A DNA stretch of 64,000 nt, taken from contig CAXKVR010000560.1 of the NCBI GenBank assembly GCA_964058845.1, forward strand, positions 1 through 64,000, written 5' to 3'. Shown piece after piece: positions 60,290-64,000 of this stretch (positions are counted from its first letter, which is position 1; each line of letters starts with the position of its first letter). The translations under genes were made by a program, and so were the position numbers. The notes under the pieces were generated by a model. The model searched no databases. It was not told the DNA's origin and saw nothing but the letters and a program-made list of their open reading frames with translations. Source of the stretch: Carex sylvatica. Its lineage: Eukaryota > Streptophyta > Magnoliopsida > Poales > Cyperaceae.

Positions 60290-60645
60290 CGCGACGAACT
60301 AGGAAAGAGAAATCCAAAAGAAGAAGGAAATTGCTACTACGTTTGAATGAAATCCACGTCTGTAGGATTCCGTCGCGGCGAAAGAAGAAGAAAATCGCCT
60401 CAGATGTGAAGCAAATCTAATTGGAAAGGAAATCACCTCAAATGCGGAGCAAATCTGATCGGAGAGGAAGGAAGGATTATGTCGCGATGGAGATGGGGAT
60501 GGTGGCGCGAGGAGGCGACTAGGGACGGGCGAAAAGAACAGTGGCGGAGGGAGCGACGTAGATGAGAGACTCGATCTCGTCGATGTCGGATTGGGAGGAG
60601 GAGTGAAGAGGGACTGTCATTTTCTGTCATTGTTGAGAGGATAAA
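60290..60645 (-). other. GC-rich fragment, possible captured gene start
   Basis: On the minus strand ATG at about 60618 opens a short frame, MTVPLHSSSQSDIDEIESLI..., that stops within 35 codons; other frames are Arg/Ser-rich. It looks like the 5' end of a plant gene with leader, but no source is known to me. Confidence 0.3.
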
Positions 60646-61423
60646 AAGAAAGAGATCTGGAAGTTAGGAGGGTAGAGAGGAAAGAGAGATCTGAGATGCT
60701 TAACTGTGAAGAAAGGAGTTAGCGTGAGTATGGAGATGTGAGGAGAGTGTCTGAAATTTTAAAAATTAAAATCATGCTCACATAATAGAAAAATTTTATT
60801 TAAGGTTGTATGTGATGTCACAGTTAAGCATGCTTATCGAAATTTTTGTGGACAAATTGTAGACAGAACACCATGGATAGAAATATTTTCTCCATTTAAA
60901 ATTTATAATTTGAACCATTTGTATTTCAACCAAGTACAAACATTTGGACATTAACTTAATTCTGCAACACAAAACAATATGGGTTAGGATTCCTTGACAA
61001 TGCTTTAATTATGAAATCATCACAAATAAATTTTCAATAGAAAAATATAGACACATTGTTTTTCTTAAAAAATAGTTGTGTATCAATTTTAATGTAATTG
61101 TTGATTTTGATGTTCCATATATCGTAGGGTTATTATACATGGACCGTTGTAAATCATATTATTTAATGAACAGTAAACCTTACATTAAATTTCATCACCT
61201 ATATACTTTGTATAAATTATATATTATATCTTACTTGCCGAATTTAAAATTGCATTTTTTTTAACAGTTACAAACTAATTCTCTGTCAATAGATTCCCAC
61301 CCATAAACATATACCTACTACATGTTTTAATATATTGAAATTTCCTAATTATTGAAAATAATAAATGAAATGATTATTTAAAAAAATTATAAATAAACTA
61401 GTATATAATCGATCAGTAAAGAG

Positions 61424-61581
61424 CAAAGGTTTAAATAGCATTTATCGCATTATGCTCATATAGTGTTGCTATAGTACAGAATAGCATGCTATAGTACGTA
61501 CCGATAACGTCATAGTTTTTATGATCTGAAAACTCTATAGCAGTGCTATAGCGCCGCTATAACACGCTATTTAAAACCTTG
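61424..61581. mobile_element. Short hAT MITE with 8-bp duplication
   Basis: The ends are CAAAGGTTTAAATAGC and GCTATTTAAAACCTTG, the same terminus as 18817-19417. The flanks GTAAAGAG (61416-61423) and ATAAAGAG (61582-61589) differ by one base. 158 bp, filled with ctatagc words. Confidence 0.82.
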
Positions 61582-61589
61582 ATAAAGAG

Positions 61590-62338
61590 CACCGAGGATA
61601 CAGAAGCTGTCTAGTAAGTATCAAATGTAAACCTTGCTAGGGATTGAAAAATAAATTAAAGAGTATGATGTTTTTTTTTAAAATTGTAACAATTAATTTT
61701 AAATCAAATCTTACGACAAAAGTCAAATGCTGATATATAGGAAAGACAGACAGTTTTTACTTGTCCATGCTAATATTTTTTAAATCACATCCAGCAACAA
61801 AAAGAACCTAGAAATTAGAGGTTATTGTATTCCAAACCGTGGGAAGATAGATAGCTATTAAGCTTATTCTAGGTTTCTCCTTTTTTTTTTATGAAATGCT
61901 CGGTACATTTTAAAATATTTTAGATATTATTTTGAAAATTGAACATGCATGTCTCTCTTTATTCGTGCTGTTGTGATAAACCCGCAAATCATATCATATT
62001 TTTCTCTAAAAGAGTTGTATTCATCTTACTTTGTCCCCTTGTATCAGTTTTATAATTTTGACAAGATGTGATGTGCGCTTCAAGGGGGAACCACAATAAA
62101 TAAAGAAAAAGAAGAAAGAACAAAAAATAAGCCCATGAATCATATGACTCATATGTTAGAAACCATGTACTCTCTAAGGGACCCAGATGCATGCATGTAC
62201 CATCACTTTCAAGTGGATGAGAATATTATATATGTACCAGTACCATGAATTGAGATAATTGTACTCCAAAAACATCTTGTATTGCAATAGAGCTTGCAAG
62301 GGTTCTCTTTAGACAGGGGAAGAGAAAAAAGAGAGAAG
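61590..62338 (+). promoter_or_regulatory. Upstream region of the hydrolase-like gene
   Basis: TATTATATAT at about 62225-62234 is a plausible TATA box, 105 bp before the ATG. A TGCATGCATG repeat lies near 62188. The GA-rich leader AGAGAAAAAAGAGAGAAG precedes the start. Function is inferred. Confidence 0.3.
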
Positions 62339-63899
62339 ATGGCTTCACCAAGCTTTGCAAGAGTATTAGATGACCAATGCCAGGTTAGCGTTTATTTTAT
62401 GAAAGAAAGTTTGGAGACTTTTGTTATTTGTAAGAACAAATTTTTTGTTGAAAAACAAAGTGTGGTTATTATGTTAAAACATTGAGATTGAATAACTGTG
62501 GCAAATTTGCTTTGAAAGCATTTTTTTTTAAATACATGGCACTCACCACTCAACATCATGTTCATTTCAAAAAAATAGAATGGCAGAGTTCATGAATTAT
62601 TCCTCATCAGACCAACTTACATAAATTCAGTTCTCTGTTTACAGAAAATGAACAAGAAATAAAAACAGTTCAACTTGGTTTTAGTTTTGGAACATAGATA
62701 TTTGTAGTACTAATTATCTAAATAAATATGATTTAATTTGACAGGTTATCGCTGAAGGAAGTTTGCATACAAGAACAGTTATACTTAACAGACCTTCCAA
62801 AATGAATGTCATGGGACACCTAATGGTAAGTTTCTGATTAAAATTTGTTAAAATAGTCTAGCATATCTTTTTGAATATTACTTATTCTTCTTTGGTGTTT
62901 AGGTTTCACAACTAATAGATGAGCTATCAGCGTTAGGGAAGAAACCCAATTACAAGATCTTGATAGTTAAGGTAATAATATTTCTTTTACATGTTTTTAT
63001 CTCGAAAGACTTTGTTGCATCATGAAATGGTTTGAAACATCATGAAGCATCATTTGAGTGTCTTCTAGAATAGTTCTTAATTTAAAAGAGAGCAGTAATT
63101 AGAAAGTAGAACATCTATTTTCTTTATTTTTGACCTTTCCATTCTAATTGTATGCATCTGGAACAACATGAAATGATGTTATTTCTTTGTATTTTATTTG
63201 ACTTATATATAATAACACCTGAAAATACTATAATGTGATTTGAATGCATGGATAAAAAATTTTCAGGGCAACGGAAGAGCATTTTCTGCTGGAGGAGATA
63301 ATGTTGCTATATGGCGGTGCATGACTGAAGGTTTTAATTGATGTTGCATTGCAAATTTAGATAACAATTTTATTGGACTTAAATAAAATAAACATCTAGT
63401 CAATGCACATATCAATTGCCTGATAAATAAAATGATCTATAAATTATTTATACAAGATAGAATTACCAAAGCAAACTAGACTAGGTACTAGCTAAGAAAC
63501 AAGAGAACGTACAAACCTTGCATTGTACATGCACTGCCATTTTATATTTTTCTTTTTTTTGTTGTGGAAGTAGGCATACACTGCCATTTATTTCATACAT
63601 GTTATAAAATAATAATTCTGACTTGTCTTGTATAATAGGGCACTGGACCTTTGGGTCTCATTATTACAAGAAGTATATTACTTTGAATCACATCATGTCG
63701 ACATACAAATTGCCATCGGTTAGTTCTGTACATTAATTCATGTTTTTTGGCTGCAGAATCTACGATTAATTTGTTTAATGCATATAAAATGACTTGTGTC
63801 ACATTTCTGTTAAAGGTTTTTATATCAAATGGCTTTGTAATGGGAGCTGGAGCTGGCTTCTACATGAACGGAAGATTTCGAGTTGTAACAGAAAATACG
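62339..63899 (+). CDS. 3-hydroxyisobutyryl-CoA hydrolase-like protein, 5' part
   Basis: This is a crotonase-fold thioesterase of the CHY1/HIBCH type, which removes CoA from 3-hydroxyisobutyryl-CoA in valine breakdown; plant CHY1 is peroxisomal. Exons 62339-62383, 62745-62825, 62903-62971, 63267-63330, 63639-63718 and 63816-63899 have GT-AG borders and join in phase into 141 codons without a stop. Family marks: VILNRPSKMNVMGHLMVSQL (enoyl-CoA hydratase/isomerase start), GNGRAFSAGGD (CoA/oxyanion loop), SNGFVMGAGAGFYMNGRFRV and TENT, the edge of the second oxyanion strand. The catalytic Glu/Asp pair lies further on and is beyond the window. MGAGAG replaces MGGGAG of CHY1, so it may belong to a CHY1-like subgroup. 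The gene is cut by the window edge after exon 6. Confidence 0.92.
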
Positions 63900-64000
63900 G
63901 TATGACAGAAATATTATGTTTCACAAATTATATATTTATTTATATATTATATAATAATTATAATAAAATAATAAAAGCAACAAAAAAGAAATCTCATATC

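Larger units (their letters stand above)
59150..60880. mobile_element. Possible TIR element carrying a minisatellite and a GC-rich fragment
   Basis: GTCTACAGTTTGTCCACAAAAA at about 59179 and its inverse TTTTTGTGGACAAATTGTAGAC at about 60851 form imperfect terminal repeats. Between them are a 120-bp minisatellite and a segment far richer in GC than the surroundings. The boundary and superfamily are not established. Confidence 0.45.

Overview
The window is nuclear DNA of a flowering plant. It is AT-rich, its genes have many short exons with GT-AG introns, and the recognisable proteins are plant orthologues: AP-2 mu, a LEA group protein, an IWS1-like factor and a CHY1-type hydrolase. Most of the sequence is transposon-derived. 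The species cannot be told from the sequence.

Layout. 1-6364: a minus-strand Ty3/gypsy element reduced to LTR, gag, protease start and LTR, with a second same-family LTR joined inside its 3' LTR. 6365-19434: AT-rich intergenic DNA with small DNA transposons (foldback MITEs, a MULE-type MITE with 9-bp target duplication, hAT-type elements, one nested in another) and a decayed LINE. 19833-24690: a complete 13-exon minus-strand AP2M gene of 438 codons. 26553-27512: a small two-exon gene I do not recognise. 28083-29234: a two-exon minus-strand LEA_1 gene with a seed/ABA-type promoter. 30317-45532: a three-level transposon nest, Ty3/gypsy (Athila-like) inside Ty1/copia inside a small CACTA element, each level with its target-site duplication. 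47228-50020: six head-to-tail foldback elements in TA/GA microsatellites, one holding a tRNA-derived SINE. 52237-53399: a 5'-incomplete IWS1-like gene beside a large inverted repeat (53555-57590). 57862-61581: further CACTA-like, foldback, minisatellite and hAT elements. 62339-63899: the first six exons of a 3-hydroxyisobutyryl-CoA hydrolase-like gene that runs off the right edge.

The host genes have unrelated jobs (clathrin endocytosis, desiccation protection, transcription elongation, branched-chain amino-acid catabolism) and form no operon or pathway cluster. The most unusual signals are the nest with its stop-codon pattern, the short GCG...CGC palindromes in two different gypsy lineages, and the foldback cluster whose members share a core but have different outer arms.
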